Source of the DNA: Martinezella tropici
GTDB taxonomy: Bacteria; Pseudomonadota; Alphaproteobacteria; Rhizobiales; Rhizobiaceae
Reading direction: 5' to 3'
DNA length: 64,000 nt
NCBI RefSeq assembly: GCF_008370325.1
Contig: NZ_VNIP01000010.1
Span: 124,001-188,000 of the forward strand
Shown here: in pieces, positions 1 to 7,739 of the stretch
Layout of the letters: every line of letters starts with the position of its first letter
How positions within the stretch are numbered: position 1 is the stretch's first letter
Translations under genes and position numbers: made by a program
The notes under the pieces: generated by a model
Told to the model about the DNA's origin: nothing
Database searches by the model: none
The model's input: only the letters and a program-made list of their open reading frames with translations

Positions 1-538
1 TGAAGCCGAGGAGATTGCCCCAGAACATCATCGCTATGCCTTCGGGCGTCGTCAGGATACTCGACACGAAGGATGTGAGCTTCGGCGGTGCGCCATCACC
101 GAAATAGATGAAGTAGAGATTCTGCGCCACGAAGAGCCAGACGATGAAAAGGCCGAACAGCATGAGGCCTGCGACGATGATCGACGGCAAGGCTGGCGAG
201 AAACGGACCTCGAAAGCATGGCTCCATGACGTATCCAGCCCCTTCTCCCGCCGTCGGCTGATCTCGTAAAGGCCGATTGCCGCAATGGGACCCAGCAGGG
301 CAAAGCCCGACATCAATGGAAACAGCAGCGGCAGCAGGTTCTGGTCCGTGCTCCAGATCGCAAGCGCAATGCCTGCAATCGGATACATCAGGCACAGGAA
401 TACGTAATGCGATGGCTTTTCGCTGAAGTCGTCCAGCCCCAGTTTCAGGGCATCGACGAGGTCAGCAATGCCGATCTTGCGGATGGCGGGGCGGGTAAAT
501 GTGTGGTCCGCTCCTGCCATGACGTGAAAGGCCGTCAT
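1..538 (-). CDS. DUF2189 family integral membrane protein (C-terminus beyond window edge)
   Basis: Reads leftwards from an ATG at 538 and is still open at base 1, so about 179 N-terminal residues are visible. The start MTAFHVMAGADHTF follows a good GGAGGA ribosome site. A soluble N-terminal stretch is followed by hydrophobic segments near residues 45-62, 67-91 and 117-139. The pattern, including TRPAIRKIGIADLVDALKLG and GPIAAIGLYEISRRRE, is that of the DUF2189 inner-membrane family, whose role is not established. It diverges from the serine hydrolase gene across a 170-base gap. Confidence 0.8.
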   Translation of the reverse strand, partial: MTAFHVMAGADHTFTRPAIRKIGIADLVDALKLGLDDFSEKPSHYVFLCLMYPIAGIALAIWSTDQNLLPLLFPLMSGFALLGPIAAIGLYEISRRREKGLDTSWSHAFEVRFSPALPSIIVAGLMLFGLFIVWLFVAQNLYFIYFGDGAPPKLTSFVSSILTTPEGIAMMFWGNLLGF

Positions 539-708
539 AATGCTCTCCTCCTCAACCTCGATGTGCTCGGCTGGCGGCGCAAAATGGCGGCAAAATGGCT
601 GCCGACATCCTCATTCGCTACCGGCAGCGGCGATATTAGCAAATTCTGCCGCAATTGTCGCCTTTCTCACTTGACAGTTGGGCTCCCGTTTTCCACATCG
701 GCGCAATC

Positions 709-1263
709 ATGAAAGCCTCCGACGCAAACATTCTCATTATTCCCGGCTATACGAATTCCGGCCCCGACCACTGGCAGACGCGGTGGGAGCAGAAGCTCTC
801 CACCGCGCGGCGCGTGGAACAGGCGGAATGGTCGAAGCCGGTGCGCGATGACTGGGTCGCCCGCATTGCCGAGGAAGTGAACGCTTCGGATAAGCCCGTT
901 GTGCTCGTCGCGCATTCGCTCGGCGTCCCCTCGGTGATCCATGCGATCCCGCATTTCCGCAACAAGGTTGCCGGCGCCTTCTTCGTGGCGCCGCCCGATG
1001 TCGCCAATCCGGATATCCGGCCGAAGCATCTGATGACCTTCGGCCCCTATCCTCGCGATCCCCTGCCGTTTCCCTCTGTTACCATCGCAAGCCGCAACGA
1101 CCCCTTCGGCAGTTACGAGCATGCGGATGATGTTGCCAACAGCTGGGGTTCACTGCTGATCGATGCCGGTGAAGCCGGCCATATCAATACCGAATCCGGG
1201 CATGGCCCCTGGCCCGAAGGCACGATGGTCTTCGCCAAGTTCCTCAGCCAGCTGAAGCCTTGA
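709..1263 (+). CDS. RBBP9/YdeN-type serine hydrolase (alpha/beta fold)
   Basis: A 184-residue small alpha/beta hydrolase. The nucleophile elbow is AHSLG, in the context VVLVAHSLGVPSV near residue 65. The likely acid is the Asp of SRNDPFGS, and the likely base is one of the histidines in AGHINTESGHGPWPEG near the C-terminus. This matches the RBBP9/YdeN serine hydrolase family (PF06821), whose bacterial substrates are mostly unknown. The ATG at 709 (MKASDANILIIPGY) is preferred to an in-frame TTG at 655 because the family begins right at the first beta strand. Probably cytoplasmic, since no signal peptide is visible. The upstream gene is divergent. Confidence 0.85.
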   Translation: MKASDANILIIPGYTNSGPDHWQTRWEQKLSTARRVEQAEWSKPVRDDWVARIAEEVNASDKPVVLVAHSLGVPSVIHAIPHFRNKVAGAFFVAPPDVANPDIRPKHLMTFGPYPRDPLPFPSVTIASRNDPFGSYEHADDVANSWGSLLIDAGEAGHINTESGHGPWPEGTMVFAKFLSQLKP

Positions 1264-1304
1264 TTGCGCCGAAGCAACGGTGGGTAGAAGCGCGCCGCGC
1301 CTCA

Positions 1305-1368
1305 CTAGCCTGTGAAGTAGCGGGCACCTTCATTCCATCGTCAGATAAAAGCCTGTAAAACAGGCTAG
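1305..1368 (+). promoter_or_regulatory. Two mutually exclusive hairpins ahead of purC
   Basis: ACAGGCTAG at 1360-1368 can pair with CTAGCCTGT at 1305-1313 (9 bp, long loop). Its first seven bases can instead pair with AGCCTGT at 1350-1356 (loop AAA). The two arms compete for one partner, about 160 bases before the purC start. It could be a terminator for the upstream hydrolase gene or a leader switch for purC. No U-tract follows, and no known riboswitch class was recognised. Confidence 0.35.
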
Positions 1369-1528
1369 CAAAGGATCCCGATTCCCAGCATTGGCACCCC
1401 GTCAAGGCCGGAATTCCGAGGAAGGAGGCGCAGGCGGATTGTGAATTCGCTTCTTATCCGTTATGGGGACGCCCACATATGATCCACTTGCGCTATACCG
1501 TAAGCGCCAAAGACAGAGAACAATACCA

Positions 1529-2293
1529 ATGAACCGTCGCCGCCGTATTTACGAGGGCAAGGCCAAGATCCTTTATGAAGGGCCTGAGCCGGGCACGCTG
1601 ATCCAGTTCTTCAAGGACGACGCCACCGCCTTCAACAAGAAGAAGCACGAAGTCATCGATGGCAAGGGTGTTCTGAACAATCGCATCTGCGAGTATATTT
1701 TCAGCCATCTGAACAAGATCGGCATTCCCACGCATTTCATCCGCCGCCTCAACATGCGCGAGCAGCTGATCAAGGAAGTGGAAATGATTCCGCTCGAGAT
1801 CGTCGTGCGCAATGTCGCCGCCGGTTCGCTCGCCAAGCGCCTCGGCATCGAGGAAGGCGTGGTCCTGCCGCGCTCGATCATCGAGTTCTACTACAAGTCC
1901 GACGCGCTCGAAGACCCGATGGTCTCCGAAGAGCACATCACGGCCTTCGGTTGGGCCAATCCGGCCGAGCTCGATGACATCATGGCGCTCGCCATCAGGG
2001 TCAACGACTTCATGACCGGCCTTTTCCTCGGCGTCGGCATCCAGCTCGTCGATTTCAAGATCGAATGCGGCCGCCTCTTCGAAGGCGACATGATGCGCAT
2101 CATCCTCGCAGACGAGATCTCGCCGGACAGCTGCCGCCTCTGGGACATCGAAACCCACGAGAAGATGGACAAGGATCGTTTCCGCCGCGATATGGGCGGT
2201 TTGGTCGAAGCCTATTCCGAAGTGGCGCGCCGCCTCGGCATTATCAATGAAAACGAACCCGTGCGCGGCACGGGCCCGGTTCTCGTCAAGTAA
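1529..2293 (+). CDS. purC: Phosphoribosylaminoimidazole-succinocarboxamide (SAICAR) synthase
   Basis: A 254-residue enzyme that joins CAIR and aspartate with ATP to give SAICAR in de novo purine synthesis. The N-terminal RRIYEGKAKILYEG contains the family's EGKAK ATP-binding stretch, and the body shows FKDDATAFN and VDFKIECGR. The ATG at 1529 gives the usual rhizobial length; an upstream in-frame start at 1463 would add 22 atypical residues. It heads a purC-purS-purQ run with short gaps, a normal rhizobial operon. purL lies about 5.4 kb downstream. Confidence 0.96.
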   Translation: MNRRRRIYEGKAKILYEGPEPGTLIQFFKDDATAFNKKKHEVIDGKGVLNNRICEYIFSHLNKIGIPTHFIRRLNMREQLIKEVEMIPLEIVVRNVAAGSLAKRLGIEEGVVLPRSIIEFYYKSDALEDPMVSEEHITAFGWANPAELDDIMALAIRVNDFMTGLFLGVGIQLVDFKIECGRLFEGDMMRIILADEISPDSCRLWDIETHEKMDKDRFRRDMGGLVEAYSEVARRLGIINENEPVRGTGPVLVK

Positions 2294-2310
2294 GTTCAGA
2301 AAGGACAATC

Positions 2311-2553
2311 GTGATCAAGGCTCGTGTAACCGTCACGCTGAAGAACGGCGTTCTCGATCCGCAGGGCAAGGCAATCGAAGGCGCGCTCGGCGCACTCGGC
2401 TTTGACGGCGTCCATCAGGTCCGCCAGGGCAAGGTCTTCGACCTCGAGCTGGAAGGCGCTGACAAGGGCAAGGCCGAGGCGGACCTCAGAGCCATGTGCG
2501 AAAAGCTTCTCGCCAACACGGTGATCGAGAACTTCAGCATTTCGATCGACTGA
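2311..2553 (+). CDS. purS: Phosphoribosylformylglycinamidine synthase subunit PurS
   Basis: An 80-residue protein starting at GTG (2311), with MIKARVTVTLKNGVLDPQGK, the typical PurS N-terminus. PurS bridges PurL and PurQ in the three-subunit FGAM synthase of bacteria that lack the large single-chain enzyme. The start follows the purC stop by 17 bases, with AGAAAGGA as ribosome site. Full length for the family. The separate purS, purQ and 743-residue purL genes in this window make a complete enzyme. Confidence 0.95.
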   Translation: MIKARVTVTLKNGVLDPQGKAIEGALGALGFDGVHQVRQGKVFDLELEGADKGKAEADLRAMCEKLLANTVIENFSISID

Positions 2554-2656
2554 TTGTCCTCTTTCGCGAGCCATCCTTTCTTTGCCTGAGGCAATGAGGT
2601 ATGGCTCACGAAGCCCATTCCAGCGATTACTCTTCGCCTATTGCGGGACCAGCATC

Positions 2657-3328
2657 ATGAAATCAGCAGTCGTCCAACTCCCCGGCCTCAATCGCGATCG
2701 CGACATGATTGCGGCACTGACCAAGATTTCCGGTCATGCGCCGGTGACGGTCTGGCAGACCGAAACCGAAATCCCGGATGTCGACCTGATCGTCATTCCC
2801 GGCGGCTTCTCTTACGGCGATTATCTGCGCTGTGGTGCAATCGCCGCCCGTATGCCGATCATGCAGGCGATCAAGGACAAGGCCGACAAGGGCGTCAAGG
2901 TTCTCGGCGTCTGCAACGGTTTCCAGATCCTGCTCGAAGCCGGCATGCTCCCTGGCGCGCTGATGCGCAACGCCTCGCTGAAATTCGTCTGCCGCGAAGT
3001 GAAGCTGGAAGTTGTCAATGCCGAGACGGACTTCACCGCCGCCTACGCCAAGGGTCAGGTTATCCGCAGCCCGGTCGCGCATCACGACGGCAACTATTTC
3101 GCCGATACCGAGACGCTGAAGGCGATCGAAGACAACGGCCAGGTGGTCTTCCGCTATGCGGAAGGCACGAACCCCAACGGCTCCGTCAACGATATCGCCG
3201 GCCTGATGAACGCTAAGGGCAACGTGCTTGGCATGATGCCGCATCCGGAAAATCTGATTGAGGCCGCCCATGGCGGCAGCGACGGCCGCGGATTGTTCGC
3301 CTCCGCGCTCGGTGTGGTCGCCGCCTGA
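2657..3328 (+). CDS. purQ: Phosphoribosylformylglycinamidine synthase, glutaminase subunit PurQ
   Basis: A 223-residue class I glutamine amidotransferase that supplies ammonia to PurL. The nucleophile Cys lies in LGVCNGFQIL near residue 86 and the His/Glu pair in MMPHPENL near the C-terminus, so the triad looks intact. The start MKSAVVQLPGLNRDRD at 2657 is the standard rhizobial N-terminus; an open extension to 2582 looks unrelated. It follows purS after about 100 bases. Confidence 0.96.
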   Translation: MKSAVVQLPGLNRDRDMIAALTKISGHAPVTVWQTETEIPDVDLIVIPGGFSYGDYLRCGAIAARMPIMQAIKDKADKGVKVLGVCNGFQILLEAGMLPGALMRNASLKFVCREVKLEVVNAETDFTAAYAKGQVIRSPVAHHDGNYFADTETLKAIEDNGQVVFRYAEGTNPNGSVNDIAGLMNAKGNVLGMMPHPENLIEAAHGGSDGRGLFASALGVVAA

Positions 3329-3452
3329 GGCGATCATCCACACCAACGTGGAATTGCGAACTGACCGGCGCTTTGTCCGATAAGTGCGTTGGAAGGTTCC
3401 TTTCATATCATCGGCTAGAGCAGCCCAAACCCATCCATTGGAAGAGAGATTG

Positions 3453-3860
3453 ATGCGCCCTCGCCTCGCTACCGGATTTTATTCTGCTGCTGCTCTTGTG
3501 GCTGTCGGCCTTCTCGTCACGTCCTGCGGCACACGCGCACCGACCGCTGTTACGGTTGATCGCACCGCCCTGACGACGATGGAACGTGTCATGCTCAATG
3601 CCAGCGCCTGCTGGTTTAAGTCCTCCGACCCGGCCTTCGCCGGTTATCAGCTCTCTCCGGAGCTCAACTCCTTTACCGGTCGCCCGCGCATTCTTGTGGT
3701 CGACAAGAAACATCCGACCGGCCGGCCGTCGCTCGTTGTGCAAGCGGAAGGCAATCCCGCACAGCTGCAGGCCTTCGGTCCGATGATGTCAGGCGCTTCC
3801 GGCGGCCGCATCACGGGCGACGTCAATCGTTGGGCTGCGGGTTCGAAGGGCTGCCAATAA
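3453..3860 (+). CDS. Small predicted lipoprotein, function unknown
   Basis: 135 residues. The hydrophobic signal stretch TGFYSAAALVAVGLLVTSCG ends in a lipobox (VTSC), so Cys near residue 25 would be lipidated after export. The mature part has only scattered conserved-looking motifs (ASACWFKSSDPAFAGY, ITGDVNRWAAGSKGC) and two further cysteines that could pair. The start at 3453 follows a GAAGAGAG ribosome site; frame upstream of it lacks signal-peptide character. I do not recognise the family. It is 125 bases past purQ and may have its own promoter. Confidence 0.7.
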   Translation: MRPRLATGFYSAAALVAVGLLVTSCGTRAPTAVTVDRTALTTMERVMLNASACWFKSSDPAFAGYQLSPELNSFTGRPRILVVDKKHPTGRPSLVVQAEGNPAQLQAFGPMMSGASGGRITGDVNRWAAGSKGCQ

Positions 3861-3909
3861 CGGTTTCGCCGCCGCGGTTCTGTTACCGGCGAATAAGCCA
3901 CCGCTCGGA

Positions 3910-4884
3910 TTACGCGGACGTACTTTTAGGGTTCCCAATCCACGATTCGAACGCCCCGGGTTCGACGTTGCTGCCGCAGACAACGGTTGCCACGGTCTTG
4001 CCGGAGAAACGCTGTCGATTCTCAAGAATGGCAGCGACGCCAAGCGCAGCAGCGGGCTCCACGACAAGTCCCGAATGCAGATATAGAAGTCGCATTCCCT
4101 CCCTGAGGCTTTCTTCGCTAACCAAAAGGGCGTCATCGGCGACGGCCAATAAATCATCCAGAACTTCCGGGATTACATAGCGCCCGGCGACCCCATCGGC
4201 GATGGTGTTCGGATCACCCGCGTCCACAATCCGCCTGGCTTTAAAGGAAAGGGTCATGGCCGGCGCGTTTTGGGGCTGGACCGTGATTATCTCCACGTTC
4301 GGCCGCCGGCACTTCAAGGCATAACCGATGCCCGTCGCCATTGCCCCGGCACCAAGAGAAATCAGAACAGCATCCAGCGCTTGAGGAAGTTCCGAAAGCT
4401 CAAGCCCGATTGTCGCGGCACCTTCGCAAGTGTCGAGATTCTTGCTGTCCTCCAGGAGGAAGGCACCCGTCTCTGCGGCGAAATCCGAGGCTGCCTGGAG
4501 CGCGCCTTCGATCTCTCCTTCGACCAACACCACATTTGCCCCCAGTAGCCGCATCTTTTCCACCTTGAAGGCATTGGCGGTGACAGACGCCGTCACCGTG
4601 ACATCAAAGTTTCTCAGCCGGCCGCCATAGGCGAGTGCCTGACCCAGATTGCCCGCGCTAGCGCAGACGACCGATTTCCTATCACCTTGCGACTGTAGCC
4701 GTGCCAAAACCATCTCGGTGCCACGCCCCTTGAAGCAGCGCACAGGATTCATCGTTTCGACTTTGAGAACAATCCGGCAGCCCAGAGCCCGGCTCAAACT
4801 TTCACAGACATATTGCGGTGTATGTCGAAAGACCTTGTGTATGGTCGTGGCAGCGGCTTCGATTCGATCGATATTCAAGCGCAT
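3910..4884 (-). CDS. PLP-dependent threonine/serine dehydratase-like enzyme
   Basis: A 324-residue fold-type II PLP enzyme. The Schiff-base Lys lies in NPVRCFKGRGTE near residue 50, the substrate loop is CASAGNLGQALAY, and a C-terminal phosphate or ring-binding stretch is VVCGSNVEPG. The layout is that of catabolic threonine dehydratase without a C-terminal ACT domain. The true substrate (Thr, Ser or a modified amino acid) cannot be told from sequence. The ATG at 4884 follows GGGGGC; upstream in-frame ATGs lack one. It lies on the same strand as the DUF1127 gene, 190 bases downstream of it and close to a MocR regulator. Confidence 0.8.
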   Translation of the reverse strand: MRLNIDRIEAAATTIHKVFRHTPQYVCESLSRALGCRIVLKVETMNPVRCFKGRGTEMVLARLQSQGDRKSVVCASAGNLGQALAYGGRLRNFDVTVTASVTANAFKVEKMRLLGANVVLVEGEIEGALQAASDFAAETGAFLLEDSKNLDTCEGAATIGLELSELPQALDAVLISLGAGAMATGIGYALKCRRPNVEIITVQPQNAPAMTLSFKARRIVDAGDPNTIADGVAGRYVIPEVLDDLLAVADDALLVSEESLREGMRLLYLHSGLVVEPAAALGVAAILENRQRFSGKTVATVVCGSNVEPGAFESWIGNPKSTSA

Positions 4885-5076
4885 ATGAGCCCCCATTGCG
4901 TTTCTCGGTAGGGCCCAGGCGGTCGGCATATATCGCTGCGTTCCACGATGGTTTTCCATCATAATCCGCCAGTCGCGCAGCCATAACAAACTCGTTCATC
5001 GGCCAGGCGATGTCAACGATGTGAACAACTCTGGATAAACCGGACGTGGACAGGCTTGAAGCGCGGCCGAGCCCGC

Positions 5077-5322
5077 TCAATCCCAGAAGAACGACTTTTT
5101 GGCCTCCGTCGCCGCCTCGTGCCGCGTCAGGCCGATGTCGCGCAGCTGATCATCCGTCAGGCCTCGCAAGACCCAGCGGCTCTCACGCTTCTCCAGCCAA
5201 TGCAGATAGACGGCCCAAAGCCGAAGCACCGGATGCGGCTTTGGCTGTGCCGCCCGGACTTTTACGCCTGCCGAAGACGCGTCTTGCGCCTCGGTCGAGC
5301 AGATTGCATCTATTGTACTCAT
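5077..5322 (-). CDS. DUF1127 (YjiS-like) small protein
   Basis: About 81 residues. The C-terminal half carries the DUF1127 signature: aromatic and basic residues (LRLWAVYLHWLEKRESRW), then LRGLTDDQLRDIGLTRHEA. Rhizobial and Brucella DUF1127 proteins are small Arg-rich proteins, some linked to RNA binding or stress and phosphate physiology. The role of this one is unknown. ATG 5322 has the better-spaced purine-rich site; ATG 5328 is the alternative. It is divergent from the MocR gene over about 105 bases that hold repeated TTGACTCA and TTGTCA motifs. Confidence 0.75.
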   Translation of the reverse strand: MSTIDAICSTEAQDASSAGVKVRAAQPKPHPVLRLWAVYLHWLEKRESRWVLRGLTDDQLRDIGLTRHEAATEAKKSFFWD

Positions 5323-5341
5323 CTTCATTCTCACATGATGG

Positions 5342-5436
5342 TGACAATTTTCGTGCATCAAGCCAAACGATACAAATTGACTCATAATCTTGACTCAATG
5401 ACGGAGACAATCTAGGAAATTGTCATTATGACAAAT
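5342..5436. promoter_or_regulatory. Divergent promoter region with candidate MocR operators
   Basis: Two direct copies of TTGACTCA lie at 5377-5384 and 5390-5397 (13 bases start to start). GACAAT-N7-ATTGTC lies at 5406-5424. A palindrome, TTGTCAT-T-ATGACAA (5420-5434), overlaps the ATG of the MocR gene, and a further TGACAA lies at 5342. MocR-family proteins often autoregulate by binding paired direct repeats in such a gap. Assignment is by position only. Confidence 0.5.
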
Positions 5437-6846
5437 TGGCTTCCTGACATTTCAAGCGGGACTGGTCCCGTCTACATCCGCGTCGCCGACAGTATCGAGA
5501 ATGCGATCACGCATGGCGTTCTGCCGCCCGGCACCAAGCTGCCGCCACAGCGCAATCTTGCCTATGACATCGGCGTAACCATCGGCACGGTAAGCAGGGC
5601 CTATGCGCTCGTGCACGAACGCGGCCTTGTGGCCGGCGAGGTCGGCCGCGGCACCTATGTGCTGGAACGCTCGAATGGCAAGCAGATCGAGCTCGTCGAT
5701 CCGATCACGCAGGCGCTTGCCGGCACGCGCGGCCTGAATACGCCGGAAGCGAAGATTCGCTTCGATACGACCGCCGCGCCCGACATTGGCCAGGGCGAAA
5801 TCATCGGCAGGCTCTTTGCCGACATCAGCAGCGAGCATCAGACGGAAATTTCCTCCTATTCCCGGAATTTCCCGGCAAGCTGGTTCCAGGCGGGACAAAT
5901 CTGGCTCGCCCGCAACGGCTGGCAGCCGGCAATCGAGACGATCGTGCCAACGCTCGGCGCCCACGCCGCCGCCATCGCGGTTATTTCGGCCGTCACGTCG
6001 CCGGGCGACAAGATCGTCTTCGAGAACCTGACCTATACGCAGATCAGCCGCGCCGCGCGTCTCCTTGGGCGCCGCTCGATCCTGGTGGATTCAGACGAGC
6101 ACGGCATGATCCCAGAGGATTTCGAGCGCCTCTGCCAGCAGCAGCATCCGCGCCTCGCCTTCGTGATGCCGACGGCACATAATCCCACACTGGTGACAAT
6201 GCCGGAATCCAGACGCCGGGCGATCGCCGCCATCGCGCGCCGGCATAGTGTCTGGCTGATCGAGGACGACCTCTATGGCGGCATGACCGGCGACCCAAAT
6301 CCGCTCATGGCTGCCATCGCGCCGGAACGGACTTTCGTGGTCAGCAGCCTGTCGAAGTCGGTGACGGCGGGCGTACGCGGCGGCTGGGTCGCCTGCCCGC
6401 CGCATTTTGCCCAACGCATCAAGGTCACCCACAAGATGACGACCGGCGGCCTGCCCTTCATTCTGGCGGAGACCTGCGCCCGGCTCGTACTCGGCGGTCA
6501 CGCACTGGAGCTGCGCCGCAAATCGGTCGAGGAGATCAGGGCGCGCGAACAGATCGCGCGCGAGGCGCTGGCGGGTTTCGAGTTCAACTCGCATCCGCAT
6601 CTGCCGTTCCTGTGGCTGAAGCTGCCCGAGCCCTGGCTTTCGGGCACATTCAAGAACGCCGCCCTCGCCGAAGGAGTGCTGATCGACGACGAAGATGAGT
6701 TCAAGGCAGCGCGAATCGAACGGGTTTTCCACAGGGTCCGCGTCGCCTTCTCCTCACCGCCACAGCGGGAAGATGTCGTGGCCGGCTTCATGATATTACG
6801 CAGGTTGTTGGAAAACGGTTCATCGACATACGATAGTCACATTTAA
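5428..6846 (+). CDS. MocR-type transcriptional regulator (GntR wHTH fused to aminotransferase-like domain)
   Basis: 472 residues. Residues 1-80 form a GntR winged helix (ITHGVLPPGTKLPPQRNLAY, then TVSRAYALVHERGLVAGEVG). From about residue 110 a fold-type I aminotransferase-like domain follows, with PTAHNPT and the PLP-binding Lys310 in SSLSKSVTAGVRGGW. MocR regulators bind PLP or a PLP-amino acid adduct and control genes next to them. The likely targets are its own gene and the divergent DUF1127 gene, perhaps with the PLP-dependent dehydratase beyond. All PLP-pocket landmarks look intact. It has no visible operon partner. Confidence 0.88.
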   Translation: MTNWLPDISSGTGPVYIRVADSIENAITHGVLPPGTKLPPQRNLAYDIGVTIGTVSRAYALVHERGLVAGEVGRGTYVLERSNGKQIELVDPITQALAGTRGLNTPEAKIRFDTTAAPDIGQGEIIGRLFADISSEHQTEISSYSRNFPASWFQAGQIWLARNGWQPAIETIVPTLGAHAAAIAVISAVTSPGDKIVFENLTYTQISRAARLLGRRSILVDSDEHGMIPEDFERLCQQQHPRLAFVMPTAHNPTLVTMPESRRRAIAAIARRHSVWLIEDDLYGGMTGDPNPLMAAIAPERTFVVSSLSKSVTAGVRGGWVACPPHFAQRIKVTHKMTTGGLPFILAETCARLVLGGHALELRRKSVEEIRAREQIAREALAGFEFNSHPHLPFLWLKLPEPWLSGTFKNAALAEGVLIDDEDEFKAARIERVFHRVRVAFSSPPQREDVVAGFMILRRLLENGSSTYDSHI

Positions 6847-6966
6847 GCAAGTCTTATCAGTTTATCGACAGATATCTTGCGGAAATACTATTGCGTCATC
6901 TCGACTCTTAGTACCCTACCATTCTATCAATAAGTGAGGATTCGCCCGCCACACCAGGGGGAGTGC

Positions 6967-7569
6967 ATGGCTATTGCAGGCTATTTAAGCAAGCGTTTAG
7001 TTACGAGTTTTCTGGTAGTCAGTTCCGTATTCATAGCAGGTCAATCCATCGCAGCCGCCGCGGATACGGTTGCGGTTGCCCCTCAAGCCAAGATCTTCGA
7101 CGAATTGCGTTTCGGCGCGAGCGGATCGGTTCAGAGCGGATATGATCACGAGAATGGCGTCTTTCCGGATGTCCAGGTCCTGTTCAACCCGTTCGGTTAC
7201 AATCCGACCGCCGATTGGAAAGATCAGCTGACCCATCCGCGTATCCATCTGGGAACCTCGATCGGCACGGGCGGTTCGGCAACGCAAGTCTATGGCGGTC
7301 TTTCCTGGACACTCACGCACAGCAACGGTATCTTCACGGAAGTCGGCTTCGGCGGCACGGTACACACCGGCAATCTCGACGATTGGCAGGATCATGGCCC
7401 GATGCTCGGCTGCCGCCTGCTGTTCCACGAATATGCCGGCCTCGGCTATAATTTCGACAGTCATTGGAACGTGATGGCGCAGATCGCGCATGCGTCGCAC
7501 GCCAATCTTTGCGACGGCCCCAATGGCGGCATGACGCGCGCGGGCCTCATGGTCGGCTACAAATTCTGA
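6967..7569 (+). CDS. PagL-like lipid A 3-O-deacylase / acyloxyacyl hydrolase
   Basis: 200 residues with an N-terminal signal peptide ending near SIAAAADT and a C-terminal GYKF, the terminal Phe typical of outer-membrane beta barrels. The family's catalytic His-x-Ser lies in AQIAHASHANLC, where PagL has HxSNA. A possible third member would be the downstream acidic residue. PagL enzymes sit in the outer membrane and remove the 3-linked acyl chain from lipid A. The start at 6967 follows AGGGGGAG. It stands alone, between the MocR gene and purL. Confidence 0.75.
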   Translation: MAIAGYLSKRLVTSFLVVSSVFIAGQSIAAAADTVAVAPQAKIFDELRFGASGSVQSGYDHENGVFPDVQVLFNPFGYNPTADWKDQLTHPRIHLGTSIGTGGSATQVYGGLSWTLTHSNGIFTEVGFGGTVHTGNLDDWQDHGPMLGCRLLFHEYAGLGYNFDSHWNVMAQIAHASHANLCDGPNGGMTRAGLMVGYKF

Positions 7570-7739
7570 CCTCGAGCAGCGGTCGCCGATGGCCGCGCGC
7601 TTGCCTTCTCCAACATCAATGCCGGCGTGTTGTGAACGCCGGTGATTTTCCTGTCGCACGACAGGGAGACTTGCGCTAAAGAGACCCCGATCCCTGACCG
7701 GCCTTCAAACCCTTTACAGGCAAGGACACTCGAGCGCCC

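Noticed and set aside
1463..1528. N-terminal extension of purC from an upstream start
   Set aside because: The extra 22 residues do not fit the family, and the ATG at 1529 gives the normal protein.
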